DNA from: Anoplolepis gracilipes
Lineage: Eukaryota > Arthropoda > Insecta > Hymenoptera > Formicidae
Reading direction: 5' to 3'
Assembly: GCF_047496725.1 (NCBI RefSeq)
Contig: NC_132980.1
Span: 4,075,001-4,139,000 of the forward strand
Length of the DNA stretch: 64,000 nt
Below, one piece after another: positions 1-11,931 of the stretch. The position numbers and the translations under genes are program-made. Position 1 is the stretch's first letter. Every line of letters begins with the position of its first letter. Below the pieces are notes generated by a model, which worked only from the letters and a program-made list of their open reading frames with translations, made no database searches and had not been told where the DNA came from.

Positions 1-4
1 GGAC

Positions 5-1305
5 ATGCCGAAGTTTTTCTATCACACCACCTATGATATCATTTTAAAGCACATTCACTCGTGCGTCAAAACTGTTCGTGATATGCTTTTTGAAAAAGCT
101 GTTAAAGAAGAAAGGGAACAAACCGTTGGACAGGATAATACAAAACTAACTGTTTCAAGGGACGGAACGTGGAAAAAGCGAGGTTTCACATCTCTGTTTG
201 GTGTCGCTTCTATAATTGGTTATTATAGCGGTAAAGTGCTCGATGTCGTGGTAAAAAGTGCTTATTGTAAAATGTGCGAAGTTTGGAATAAAAAACAAAA
301 TACAACTGAATATGAAGAATGGCTCGAAAATCATGAAGCCGAATGCACGGTGAATCACGAGGGATCATCCGATAAAATGGAGGTCGAGGCGATTGTTGAA
401 ATGTTCAAGCGTTCCGAAACTCTGCATGGTATCAAGTACGAGAACTACATCGGAGACGGTGATTCAAAAATGTACTTCGGTATTTTAAATTCCGCACCTT
501 ATGAAGACATTACTGTAAATAAAAAAGAATGCATCGGTCACGTCCAAAAAAGAATGGGCACGCGATTACGTAAGTATAAAAAGAAAAATAAAGGGCTCGG
601 CGGCAAAGGCAAACTAATCGGTAAAATAATCGATAAGTTAATGTTTATTATGGTCTAGCTATACGTACAAATTATGACTCAGCAGAGAATATGAGAACAG
701 CTATTTGGGCTACATATAATCACTACAGTTCAACAAACGAAAATCCGAAACATGACCTCTGCCCGGCGGGAGCGGAATCGTGATGCAAATGGCAATGCGC
801 GTACGCAGAGTTACCAAGTAATCAGAAGCGAAAAATAAAAAGTTTTATGCACACCTACGACGCTTTGCCGACTGATGTTTTGATGGCTATCAAGCCAATT
901 TACGAAGATTTGAGTAAACAAGAGTTATTAGATCGATGTGTTGATGGATTCACCCAAAATAACAATGAAAGTTATAATCAACTGATTTGGAAAATCAGTC
1001 CAAAAATTCTTCCAAGCGGCTTAATACCTATCAAAATAACTACATATGTGTCAGCTTGTGTTTTTAACGAAGACTCAAAAGCTATGTTACAAATAATGCA
1101 AGCGATGGGAGTTTCTACTGGCCCAAATGCCCATGCATTCGTGGCAGACGAAGACCAGGAACGCGTCGCCACTACCGAGCGCCGCGCGCAAGAAAATACA
1201 CGAGAGGCCAGAAAGCGTCGTAGACAGAAGAAAATTGATGCTTTTGAGGTGGCTTTGGCAGCAGAAGGCTTACTTTATGGGCCTGGAATCGATGATTCTG
1301 TGTAA
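5..1305 (+). pseudogene. Mutator-like (MULE) transposase remnant, copy 1
   Basis: Decayed transposase of a Mutator-like DNA transposon, of the type annotated in insects as Mutator-like transposase domain protein. The first segment (5-658) carries the domain core: a DGTWKKRG motif like the DGSW(M/K)R motif of copy 2, then IIGYYSGKVLDVVV, a CKMC pair and an IGDGDSK motif. The frame then shifts: +1 of the 658 stop, the reading continues in another frame with a C-P-x-G-x-x-S motif and a stop codon (TGA at 779-781) where the family would have Trp, before C-K-W. A third open stretch (847-1305) includes NNNESYNQLIWKI and a basic C-terminus. The left end is cut by the window. No complete ORF remains, so it is inactive. 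The domain call is from motif recognition, not a search. Confidence 0.75.
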
Positions 1306-1742
1306 GTTAAAAAAATTAAATTATACTCTATGTGACGCCAAGTATGCACAGAACTCACATCTACACGGCTCGCACTTGTGTGTGCGTTATATGAGCCGTG
1401 AGCCGCGTACCCGGTCTAGCACCACTGCTGTATGTTACCAACTGTATGTTACGAGTAGCGAGTGCAATAATGTTTGCACAGTGTAAACGTTATTGCACCA
1501 CGTTATAGTTGCACCACGCAACCAATGAAAATGTATGTATCGTAATTGGTTGATTTTGGAACGTTCAACAAATGGCAACATTATTATTTCGTGTGTGCTG
1601 CATATCTACTATATACACAGTTTAGTTTTGTTTTCAGTGTATTGTAGAGTGAAGCGTATACATAGAAAGTCCGTAAGATTTTGTTATTATTTAGTGTTAT
1701 TGTTTGTAGTTTATCGAGGCATACGATATATTATATATCAGT
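1306..1742. other. Spacer between two MULE remnants
   Basis: About 440 bp with no coding signal I can support. Open stretches here are short and without recognisable motifs. It probably contains the 3' end of the first MULE and the 5' end of the second, but I could not define their terminal inverted repeats. Confidence 0.4.
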
Positions 1743-4080
1743 ATGCCAAAATATAATAAAAGTAAACCCATGTCGATGAGACGTATGTCTACGTCAAAAA
1801 AAATGCGTCTCATATGACATGGATTAGATAAAAGTTGTTCTTTCTTAGAGAGTAGAAAGATCATCGAGAAAGAACCTAAATATGAAGTATCGGAATGCAT
1901 GGAAATTCCAGGTACGTCACATTTATATGCATGCAAAAATAAGAAAAATGTAGATAAAATCACGTTAACATCGTTATCTTTATCAGATACATTTCCTCAA
2001 TTATCTGTCGATGCAAAAGCAGTTCAATCAGAAAAAGTCATTGATATTTTCAATGATGATTCTGCAGGATCTCTGTCAGACGTTCGCGAATTTTGCCAAA
2101 ATTTGGCAAATTTATCGAACGAGCTGCACGCATATATAGATGAGAGAAATGTAATGACAGTAGATAATGATGCGTTCACACCGCAATCGAATACATTTTT
2201 GGAAAATTCTGTAGATGCATGTACGGAATCGGAACATACAATGCAAAACAATATCGAAGATATCGAAGACGTCGAAAATGTTGAAGACGTCGACGATGTC
2301 AAAAACATCAAAGTTGTCGAAAATATCGAAAATATTGTTTTGCATACTGATGATAATATCGACGCATTTCGTTTGTATTCTGAAGAGATTAGTAGACGAC
2401 GTATCGCCGATTTGGGGCATGTTTTTGCTGAATTGCAGAGACTGCCCACTCTTTGGATCGGCGAATGTCATTTTACTGATCTTGTATTTATAGTAAAGAT
2501 GCGTGACGGTCTGAAAACCCCAATTTTCTGTCAAATGTCGAATGTGTCACTTCACAGATGATTTTTGGAGTGAACCGACAGATGAGAGAATATTGGATGT
2601 CAATAGAAGTATCGTAGCCGGTACTATATTGACAGGGACTGGTCATAAGTAGCTAGAAGAACTTCTTGCTGCCGTAGATATTCCATGCATGGATAATAAA
2701 AAATATATAATGCATCATAATGAAATGTCGGAAGCCTTCGCCGCCGCCGCGGAAGAAGAAATGCACGTGGCTGGCGAAGAGGAAAAACGTTTGGCAATTG
2801 AAAGAGGAGATATCATAGACAGAATTCCGCATATACCCGTGATAACAGACGGTTCGTGGATGAAGAGATCCTACCGTACTGGTAGTTACGATTCTCCATC
2901 CAGAGCAGTTATTATTACGGGATATTATTTTAAAAAAGTATTATTTGTTGGTGTCCGAAATAAATATTATATTGTCTGCGCGAGAGCAGCTAAAATTAAT
3001 GCAGTAGCAAAAGAACATTTATGTTATAAAAATTGGGGAAGCAATCAGAGCTCCACCAGTATAAAAAGTGATATAATCCTCGAAGGCTTCTGACTTAGTT
3101 TAGAAATGCATGGCCTTATTTATAGTAAATATATTGGTGACGGTGATATTAACGTATTAAAAAAATTGAGAGATTTTCCACCGTATCCAAATATTGTTGT
3201 GCAGAAGATTGAATGCACGAATCAACTTCTCTGCAATTTTTTTAATAATATTATAAATACGTGAAGCAAGTAGTACTGGTAGTAGAAATATTTCAAAATT
3301 AAAAAAGGTCGTTGAGCACAGCGTTATGAAAATTCGAAACGCTATGGTCAAAGCTATCACCTTTTGCCGCAATCGTGAAGTTAGTTGGCAAACAAAAATT
3401 TCAGAATTAATAAAAGATTTAAATAATATACCTAGCCATGTATTTGGTGAACATAAAGATTGTGCTTCACTTCAATACTTCTGTAATGGACAACAGAAAG
3501 AAGGCAAAGAAAATCTTGTGCCCCAATTATAACGTGCAGGATTATTACAAAAAGTAGAAAATGCTATGAAACGCATTATAGAAAATGCCGATAGCTTACT
3601 CTATCAATTTACTAGTAATTCCGTTGAAAGTTGTAATGGAATTATAAGTAAATTTATTGGTGGCAAGCGCGTTCATTATGCCATGAAAGATTCTTATCAG
3701 ACACGCGTTAAAGCATCCGTAGTAAGTAGATATAATAAGAGAGTTCTAATAAAGGGATCTGAGAGGGGTGAGGTAAGCGAGGGGAGACGAGGTACCACGC
3801 CCCCCGTACTGACCGGGAGGGGGACCAAATGTCCCCCCCCAGACTGAGGGGGAAGGAAGAGGTACCAAAATTCCCCCCAGATTGAGAGGAAAGGGTGGTA
3901 CCCCCCCCATGATTGAAGGGGGGAGGGGGGAGGCATACATATGGTTCCGCACGTGGAAGGAGTGTCCTCTCCGACTGACTGCGGAGGTCTGATGGTGAGA
4001 GAGAGGAATGTCAACTGTTATAGATAAAATAATCACCCCACTCTGTTTATCCATAATGTATATTTGCAATAAATAATTAC

Positions 4081-4260
4081 GTTCGCAACGCGGTAGAGGG
4101 AGAAGGTGCTATAGGCGTTCGCAACGCGTTAGAGGGAGACGGTGCGATAGACGTTCGCAACGCGTTAGAGGGAGACGGTGATATAGGCGTTCGCAACGCG
4201 TTAGAGGGAGACGGTGATATAGGCGTTCGCAACGCGTTAGAGGGAGACGGTGCTATAGGC
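4081..4260. repeat. 36-bp tandem repeat, 5 units
   Basis: Five adjacent 36-bp units starting GTTCGCAACGCGTTAGAGGG and ending GCTATAGGC with small variations. The mirrored array lies at about 13945-14130. The units are head-to-tail without spacers, so this is a subterminal satellite and not a CRISPR array. Translated in one frame it gives a Pro/Ser repeat, which is probably meaningless. Confidence 0.9.
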
Positions 4261-4810
4261 GTTCTATATAGCGTAGGACAAGGAGATGGTAGGAAAAGAA
4301 GATATGGGTGCAAGAGAAAAGAATAGAGAGGAAGAAGGATAGCGAGAAGGAGAGCGTGTTATGGGCTGCGAAAGAAAGAATAGAGAGGAAGGAGGATAAT
4401 GGAGGCGCGATAAGACGGAGGCTAAGGCGTATGCGAGAAAAAAGATAATTTTTGTATGTTAAGTTTTTTTATAATATTAAATGTTATCTTATTATCTAAT
4501 TATATCTAATACAGAGGAAGAAGGATGGGATAGATGATGAAGGTAGAAATAAGTAATATATATATATATATAAGTTTAACATAAATTTTTATTTAAAAAT
4601 TGTGTATGTGTATATAAAGTGTGTGTATGTGTGCGTGTGTATGTTTTAAAATTAAAAATTTAAAAAGATATAAAAATTTGCCAAATTGGCCGGTCATTAC
4701 CGCTGGCAGATGCAATTCCATGATGAACGATTTGTACGCGCCGGCATCTAGGCTTAAATTACGCAGCGAGGTCGATAGACAAAAGATCCTTTGAGTCTTT
4801 ATCAGTTTTT

Positions 4811-4815
4811 TCAAC

Positions 4816-4857
<42 letters not shown>

Positions 4858-5125
4858 TAAATGAGTTATGTACAAGTCGCTTTCTTCTTTCTTCTAAAAA
4901 GTCTTTCCTTCTTATTCTTTTTATCAGTAGCAGCCTCACTTTTTGAAGATGCCTTATTTCCGGAACATCTTTAAATCGCATATGTTCTATATCGATATTT
5001 TCATCGATCACATCACATAAAAAATCTATATTGTCACAGATCTTGAAAAACAGTTTTAGCGATCTTGTATAAGTCTTTGGTAAACCAATTTCACGATTTT
5101 GTAAAAATTGCACTATAGAATTCAT
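4811..5125 (-). CDS. Element ORF-B, left copy (unknown function)
   Basis: An ORF of about 104 codons beginning MNSIVQFLQNREIGLPKTYT and identical in design to the right-arm copy at 13081-13449. The N-terminal 85 or so residues look like a normal helical, Lys/Arg-rich protein (RSLKLFFKICDNIDFL, then a basic KRIRRKDFLEERRKR segment). The C-terminus runs into a (TG)n microsatellite that translates as a His-Thr repeat, so the natural end is lost or the last exon is spliced. I do not recognise a family. Preservation of the same frame in both arms may reflect gene conversion, not selection. Confidence 0.45.
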
Positions 5126-5761
5126 GGCATTACCGAAGGCGTTGTAGTTTATGCGATACTAAACTATTCAAAAGTTATAGCACCGTGTGTGCGGCTGTCG
5201 TATGATGAAATCGATTCAAATATTCGGTTACAAATGTATACGACAAAGCGAGAGATAATATTTTGGCTAAATGATAACATAAACAGAACGCCGACAGTAC
5301 GGATGTTTGACTAAAGAATAACGTTTTACATAGCGGGTAGGCATTATCATGTATATTTAATTTGATTATAAATGTAATCAGGCGTTTATCATACTATAGT
5401 ATGATGTGGTGTATGTGTAGGACAAGGAGTGTATGATAATGATGATAAGAAAAGGAGAGCATGATGGTAGGAAAAGGAGATATGGGTGCGAGAGAAAGAA
5501 TAGAGAGGAAGGAGGATAGCGGGAAGGAGAGCGCGCATGGTGAGAGAAAGAATAGGGAGCGCGCATGGTGAGAAAAGGAGAGCGCTATAGGTGTAGAACA
5601 AGGAGAGTATGATGTGTAAGGAAAGGAGAGAGCAAAGGAGAAGGCGGAAAAAGTAAAAGGCGGAAGAAGTAAAAGAAATATAAATGTATAAAAATTCCAA
5701 ATTTATTTAAAATTAAAAAATTTAATTACAGAATATAGAAAATAATACTTGAAGTATAGTT

Positions 5762-6283
5762 TTAATGTAAATATGGGTTGATTGAACCTTCATGATGATG
5801 ATCCGACCACCAATTGAATATTTTAAATACATTTTGTAAAGCGCAATTTCGTACATGTCTATCGCAACGCAGAATAGCATCTAATTTATCTAAAACAGGA
5901 ACGTCATCATAGTCGTTATCCAATGTCTCGATAATAAGACCGATACTCGCATCGTCTTCCAGTAAATTTGCCAACCATTCTGGTTTTCATGTCCCTTAAC
6001 ATACACTCGAGAAGCTGCATCTTTCAACGTCACAGCCTCAGTGATTAAACGTTTGGCCATGTAGTATGGAATGTTTCCATCTTCCCATTGCAGATTGTGA
6101 TGTTTTCCAATCAACCATGCAACTTGAGATCTCTCAGACCTCGTGAGCAAACGGAATGGTGTAAGACTCGTAAAAATATAATGAGACAGTACAGATCCTT
6201 GAGTCAGAATCGCAATTTCTTTCACGATAAATTTTTTTATCGATAATAAATCCTTGAAGATCCATAAACGTTGGCACAACCAT
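5762..6283 (-). pseudogene. Element ORF-A, left-arm copy (two frame breaks)
   Basis: Copy of the 170-residue ORF-A family protein (best copy at 8173-8695). It starts at ATG 6283 (MVVPTFVDLQGF). A run of seven A (T7 at 6232-6238 on the plus strand) puts the next block out of frame, and the open frame from there carries IAILTQGSVLSHYIF, WLIGKHHNLQWEDG and YYMAKRLITEAV. A second one-base loss near 5980 separates the VYVKGHE block from the C-terminal block with NCALQNVFKIFNWWS. The right arm shares both breaks, so the arms are homogenised copies of the same damaged gene. Confidence 0.6.
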
Positions 6284-6988
6284 AATGAAAAGATATTGGC
6301 GAGAACTACAACGACCGACTGATGTTAATCATCGAGTATCGCAAGTTTTATGTTTTAACATTGGAGGGGATAATTAGTGATCTATCGTGGAAAATTCTAT
6401 AAATCTAATAATTCGTTACTCACTCAACTTTCTAATAAAGTACAACTTATTTTTTCTATCCTCAATTTTACTCCTGAGGGCCGTCCTTGGTTGTCAAGTG
6501 GATCTGAGAGAGTATAAGATACTTGAATAATATAATGAATACAGCGAAATTAATAATGAAGTCAGTGTTAATTAAATTACGGCGAGAATAAGACTGATCT
6601 CTTTTGCTGCTGCGATAGTTTCGATAGTCCTTTCTTTACCTAATGAGGTGGGGGATTTTGACCTATGGAATGCTGTTGCTGTCTCTCTCACTCGTATAGT
6701 ACCGATTGTTCCGGTGATTCGGTATGTGATTCTCCAATTTCGTTTACAGAAGATTCGACCGTTGGTTGATAAGACGAGCGTTCCTGCTCAGTTTAAGAGT
6801 GCATTATAACTTTATATAATATTCAGCGTACAATTTTGGTTGTAGGATAGATTTTTCTTGTATCGCAAGTTTTAACATTGGAGAGGATAATTGCTGATTC
6901 ATGTAATTTTACGTATGCGAGGAGGAAGAGTCGTAGAATAAAATAGTGTGAAGAGAAACATTAATGTTAATAATAATTTTTTTATTTT

Positions 6989-7715
6989 TTATTTGTTACA
7001 AGTATCATAAAGTATATCATTTATAGCACACGCCAACAATTCGCAATCTACGAGTGATCCGCTATCGAACGCGTCACTCTCGCGTATCGCTTTCACAGCA
7101 ACATTTACATTAGTAATATTGTTACGTTGCAAAACGTTACAAAATTGTTTAAACTTTTCATTAACGAGATATGTATTTTGACACAACCATGAATGCTTAT
7201 GATCAATACATTTTTCAAAATCGAATAAATGTAACAATGTTTGAGGTTGCATATACAAAGACTTATTAGATAATGTTAATTTAACAATCCTCGATCCGTT
7301 TAATACAATCATATGGATAGATAGATCGCAGATCCATAATGGCTGACTTTCAGTCGATTGTACATGTCGTTCAATGTCTGTACGTTCCTGCATCAATGAG
7401 TGCCAGAGTATGATAGGCAATACTACTCGATTGCCTCGGTTGTCACCAAGTATCAATTCTACATACGACATAACTCCAACGCTTATTCCAATCTCCAAAT
7501 ATTTGTAAGATGTCGGGGTTAAGGTATATCTCCTCCCAAGTATGCAAACTGCACGACGAGATGAAACGCTATATAAAATATTAAAATATATTAAAAAATA
7601 ATATTTAGAAAATAATTGAAACTTACATTTTCTTTGATTGAATTTCACCGTTCTTAATCGGAATGTAAAAATTGTATACGACAAAGCGTGAGATATAAAT
7701 TTTTAATGAAAACAT
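6989..7715 (-). CDS. Spliced 222-residue element gene, possibly PC4-like (unknown function)
   Basis: Two exons on the minus strand, 7715-7627 and 7568-6989, joined across a 58-bp intron with GTAAGT donor and TATATAG acceptor. The sum is 669 nt, which gives an intact 222-residue protein. I chose ATG 7715 (MFSLKIYISRFVVYN). It is the only clearly intact spliced gene of the element and lies in the non-repeated core. The N-terminal half (RRAVCILGRRYTL, SYVELILGDNRGNRVVLP, then W..L......I) has the strand-strand-helix spacing of PC4/p15-type ssDNA-binding folds. This is a guess from pattern only. The C-terminal half (DFEKCIDHKHSWLCQN, FKQFCNVLQRNN) is helical with scattered Cys. The first exon overlaps sequence shared with the arms. 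Confidence 0.55.
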
Positions 7716-8960
7716 ATACAGAACGCCGACAGTACGGATGTTTGCGCTAAAGAATAACGTTTCGCATAGTGGGTGGGCATTATCATGTATATTTAATTTG
7801 ATTATAAATATAATCAGGCGTTCTATAGTATGATGTGGTGTAAGAAGGAAGGCGCTGTATGTGAAGGACAAGGAGTGCATGATGATAAGAAAAGGAGAGC
7901 ATGATGGTAGGAAAAGGAGATATGGGTGCGAGAGAAAGAATAGAGAGGAAGAAGGATAGCGGGAAGGAGAGCGCGCATGGTGAGAAAAGGACAGCGCTAT
8001 AGGTGTAGGACAAGGAGAGTATGATGTGTAAGGAAAGGAGAGAGCAAAGGAGAAGGCGGAAAAAGTAAAAGGCGGAAGAAGTAAAAGAAATATAAATGTA
8101 TAAAAATTCCAAATTTATTTAAAATTAAAAAATTTAATTACAGAATATAGAAAATAATACTTGAAGTATAGTTTAATGTAAATATGGGTTGATTGAACCT
8201 TCATGATGATGATCCGACCACCAATTGAATATTTTAAATACATTTTGTAAAGCGCAATTTCGTACATGTCTATCGCAACGCAGAATAGCATCTAATTTAT
8301 CTAAAACAGGAACGTCATCATAGTCGTTATCCAATGTCTCGATAATAAGATCGATTCTCGCATCGTCTTCCAGTAAATTTGCCAACCATTCTCGTTTTTC
8401 ATGCCCCTTAACATACATTCGAGAAGCTGCATCTTTCAACGTCACAGCCTCAGTGATTAAACGTTTGGCCATGTAGTATGGAATGTTTCCATCTTCCCAT
8501 TGCAGATTGTGATGTTTTCCAATCAACCATGCAACTTGAGATCTCTCAGACCTCGTGAGCAAACGGAATGGTGTAAGACTCGTAAAAATATAATGAGAAA
8601 GTACAGATCCTTGAGTCAGAATCGCAATTTCTTTCACGATAAATTTTTTTATCGATAATAAATTCTTGAAGATCCACAAACGTTGACACAACCATAATGA
8701 AAAGATATTGGCGAGAACTACGACGAACGACTGATGTTAATCATCGAGTATCGCAAGTTTTATGTTTTAACATTGGAGGAGATAATTATTTACAGAAGAT
8801 TTGACCGTTGTTTGATAAAACGAGGGTTTTTGCTCGGTTTAAGAGCGCCTTATAACTTCATATAATATTCAGCGTACAATTTTGATTGTAGGATAGATTT
8901 TTCTTGTATCGCAAGTTTTAACATTGGAGGGGATAATTGCTGATTCATGTAATTTTACGT
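7690..8960. repeat. Internal partial direct copy of the left arm
   Basis: Matches the left arm from about 5310 to 6376 and then 6745-6915 in the same orientation, including the purine-rich AGGAGA repeats and ORF-A. It lacks the roughly 370-bp segment present at 6377-6745. The right arm lacks the same segment, so this copy and the right arm share one layout and the left flank another. Confidence 0.75.
8173..8695 (-). CDS. Element ORF-A, core copy (best preserved)
   Basis: Continuous frame of 172 codons from 8691 to 8173. A start at ATG 8695 (MVVPTFVDLQGF) would add a better N-terminus but needs a one-base skip at the seven-A run (T7 at 8644-8650). Blocks: D-L-Q-G-F near the start, IVKEIAIL, LSHYIF, QWEDGNIPYYMAKRLI, VYVKGHEKREWL-like block (here MYVKGHEKREWL), ETLDNDYDDVPVLDKLDA, CDRHVRNCALQNVF and a final NWWSDHHH. 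I believe this belongs to a short-protein family scattered through ant and other insect genomes in mobile contexts. The Asp/Glu-rich spacing recalls RNase H-like exonucleases but I see no firm catalytic set. Function unknown. Confidence 0.5.
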
Positions 8961-8989
8961 ACTACGTTCGTTAGAGGATTGTCACATTA

Positions 8990-9830
8990 AAGAATAGGCG
9001 AAGAAAGAAATAATAAAAATCAGTAATGAAAAAGACAACTGCCTCTCCACACAGCATTCATACAGATAATTATAATAAAACGATTATTGAATCACGACAC
9101 AATCAAATAAACATTAAACAGACATGTATCGAACATTGATCAACATCAATTGAAACATCCATGTTCGAACCACAATCATACATCAAATAAACATCAAACA
9201 AACATCTATCGAACCGTGATGAACATCGATCCAACCATGTTTGAACCACTATCGTACATCAAACGAACGTCGATCAACATAAAATGTATCATGATCAATT
9301 ATAATAAACAAAAATCAACTATTTGTACTGTTTAAAAGACGTTAGTTATTTTAATATCGTGAATTGAAATATAATACCAGATGCAACTGCATCACGTATT
9401 GAAATATAATACGATATAATACTACAGAGATGGACAAGAAAAAACTCTCATTTTCTTCTAACTCGAGTATCACGTCTCATCTACATCAGTATTTTTCAGC
9501 ATCTTTAGCAGAATGAATTTAGATCCAACTATACACAGGATACGTTTTATAAAGAATAGGCGAAGAAAGAAATAATAAAAATCAGTAATAAAAAAGACAA
9601 CTGTCGCTCCACACAGCATTCATACAGATAATTATAATAAAACGTGATTATTGAATCACGACACAATCAAATAAACATTAAACAAACATGTATCGAACAT
9701 TGATCAACATCAATTGAAACATCGATTCAACCATGTTTGAACCACTATCATACATCAAACGAACGTCGATCAACATCAAATAAACCTCGATCAACATTAA
9801 AAACGAACCATGATCGGTTCGTAATTAGCT
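8990..9830. repeat. Direct repeat with CATCRATC-type sub-repeats
   Basis: The sequence starting AAGAATAGGCGAAGAAAGAA at 8990 recurs at 9552. Similarity runs through GACAACTGYCKCTCCACACAG and a series of short variants of AACATCGATCAA/ACATCAAACAAACAT. The first copy has extra internal sub-repeat units. It lies in the core of the 10.8-kb element and has no coding potential that I can support. Confidence 0.7.
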
Positions 9831-10019
9831 GTCATTGATCGACTACTTGTTTAAAGATGTTAAATATTCCACGTCTATTGTCTGCTGAAAATGCAAACTA
9901 ACAGAAAAATGCATCACGTACTGTAATATATTATTCACCACACAGATGTGTACAAGGATAAGATATATAATACTTGCTATAAGGAGAGGATAGAAAAAAA
10001 GATAATAACGCATATGTAT

Positions 10020-11180
10020 TTTGACAATAGTTTATAAATATGGATTGATCAAACCTTTATAATAATGCTTCGACCACCAATTGAATATTTTGAATACATT
10101 TTGTAAAGCACAATTTTTATATGTTTATTGCAATGCATAGTAGATTCGATTTTATTTTCAATCGCGTCCAATTTAAATAATATTCTATTTAACTTTCCTA
10201 AGATTAGTTCCTTAAATTCTGAAATAAATTAATATTATTTAGTTTATAGAATATGAATATAATTCCTGTGTTTTCTATATTATACATTATGCAACAAATA
10301 TATTTTTGCATACTTCTTTATTTATAGAAAATATATAAAAGTATTAGTATTTTTTAAACTTACCATGAGAACATAGATTTTCATTTTCTATACATAAAGC
10401 AGAATTTTTTTTATAAAAGATGTACTATCTGTAACAATTTTGTTGTTATTATTAATATCTGAAAAGAAACTAAGTATTAGTATTTTTTTACAAATATCAT
10501 ATAACGTTAATAAATTGTAGCTAATGCTCACCGTTTTTGCTTATTATATTAAACAATATGTTTTCGTCTAATATATTTCTTCCAATATGTTTAGATGTAC
10601 TCTGTAGCTCTTTGTCATACGACACAAAATTTTGTTTCTGTGAAAGAGCGGGCAGAATTTTTCCTTGCATAACACTATTTTTCTTTAAAGAAATCTACAT
10701 CTTTTTTCAGAAGAGAAAGATAAATATTTTTTTTGGTTCTTATACGTCTTCTTTTTTTCTCGTTCTTGTAATTCATTTGAAGATAGAACTGTATCATTAT
10801 TTGATGCATCTTCTACCAAAATTAATTTTTGTATACCTTCTTCATAAGTATCTGAATAATTTTAAATAAAAGTGTAAAAGAAGTTATAAAAATTATTAAT
10901 ATTATATGCAATATTACATGTAACTAATAATACATACAAATTTATGTTTGATATTATTCACTTACTTGCAATGCCAAAAATTTTTACTGATAACTCCTTC
11001 CAATCTGACTTTTCTCATAATATCTCTCTTGCAGTTATAGCTTTATTAATACGAAGCATTGTTTGTTGTAAAGTGACTAGGCCAAATACATGTAAACGTA
11101 TCTGCGGTGTACCATGTAGCAGGTATTAACTGCAGACCATCATTAAATTCCGCAATGATATATTTTTCGTCATCCATTTC
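10020..11180 (-). pseudogene. Decayed spliced gene with DUF4806-protein-like N-terminus and ORF-A-like tail
   Basis: Minus strand. Exon 1 starts at ATG 11178 (MDDEKYIIAEFNDGLQLIP) and continues TWYTADTFTCIWPSHF. After a frameshift comes LRINKAITAREIL, a stop, then EKSDWKELSVKIFGIAS and a GTAAGT donor near 10965. This N-terminal pattern (EF.DGLQL.P..W, then C.WP, then KAI) is typical of insect DUF4806-type proteins of mobile origin. A second exon near 10870-10640 has SDTYEEGIQKLILVEDAS and a Lys-rich RRIRTKKK-like segment. A third near 10470-10370 follows a TTTTCAG acceptor. A last one (10215-10020) reads EFKELILGKLNRILFKLDAI and then a degraded version of the ORF-A C-terminus. Several stops and shifts make it a pseudogene. 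Confidence 0.5.
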
Positions 11181-11523
11181 TGTGTTGTGCAAAATGAACG
11201 AAGATCATGTAGAAATTATGTATACATATTTTATTATAAAAATATGTATATTATGTTACGCACAAAATTATATTTCATGACATGGTGATTTATATAAATC
11301 TTTTACATATTTCAATTTTGTACCAATAACACAAATTTCTTTATTTTTTTGTGTAACATTTATAATCAGAATATATTTACCGTTTCATAATAACCAGCAA
11401 TTATTAGAAGAATTTTTACAATTAATAGTAAATTTTCCGTTTGATATTCTGAGATACTACGATTCAACATCAACATTATCAAGTATTGGACCATTTTTGT
11501 GTAAATTTGTACATGAATATATC

Positions 11524-11554
<31 letters not shown>

Positions 11555-11931
11555 GTTCTACAAATAAGAAAATACAATTTTCAATTTCATTATACCTTTT
11601 AATCAACTGTTGCAATAGCTTTTCATTTTTCCGTAACTGTCTTTGATTCTACTATTTACATATTTGCCCTTGATTAAACAATTATTAAACCCGGTATGAC
11701 CTTTTATTAAATTCGGTATGACCTTTTATAGATAATGTAAAAGATTTGACAGGTGCATCGCATTATTAAAGCAAATAATGAGACTTTATTAACCGAGCAG
11801 GAACGCTCGTTTTATCAACCAACGGTCAAATCTTCTGTAAATAATTATCCCCTCCAATGTTAAAACATAAAACTTGCGATACTCGATGATTAACATCAGT
11901 CGTTTGTTGTAGTTCTCAATATCTTTTCATT

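Larger units (their letters stand above)
3725..6376. repeat. Left long terminal inverted repeat arm
   Basis: Nearly identical, in reverse complement, to 11844-14493. From the end inwards it holds a G/C-homopolymer-rich zone (about 3765-3960), five 36-bp tandem units (4081-4260), purine-rich AGGAGA-type repeats (4280-4440 and 5400-5660), a (TG)n tract (4818-4855), a roughly 100-codon ORF (4811-5125, minus) and the ORF-A copy (5762-6283, minus). The match to the other arm stops at the motif GGAGGGGATAATTA (about 6364-6377). Confidence 0.85.

Noticed and set aside
2024..2534. Minus-strand ORFs over the acidic linker of the MULE gene
   Set aside because: Ser/Ile-rich reverse reading of a GAY/GAA-rich coding stretch.
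3697..4069. Pro/Gly-rich ORFs over the G/C homopolymer zone (also 14139-14549)
   Set aside because: Low-complexity translation of the subterminal repeats; frames are not conserved between arms.
4081..4260. 36-bp repeats as a CRISPR array
   Set aside because: Units are directly adjacent with no spacers, in an animal transposon arm mirrored on the other side.
5389..5700. Ser/Leu/Tyr-rich ORFs in both strands of the arms (also 7783-8112, 12523-12827)
   Set aside because: They arise from purine/pyrimidine-biased AGGAGA repeats and differ between copies.
10537..10869. 110-codon plus-strand ORF
   Set aside because: It is antisense to the decayed DUF4806-like gene and has a hydrophobic A/T-driven composition.
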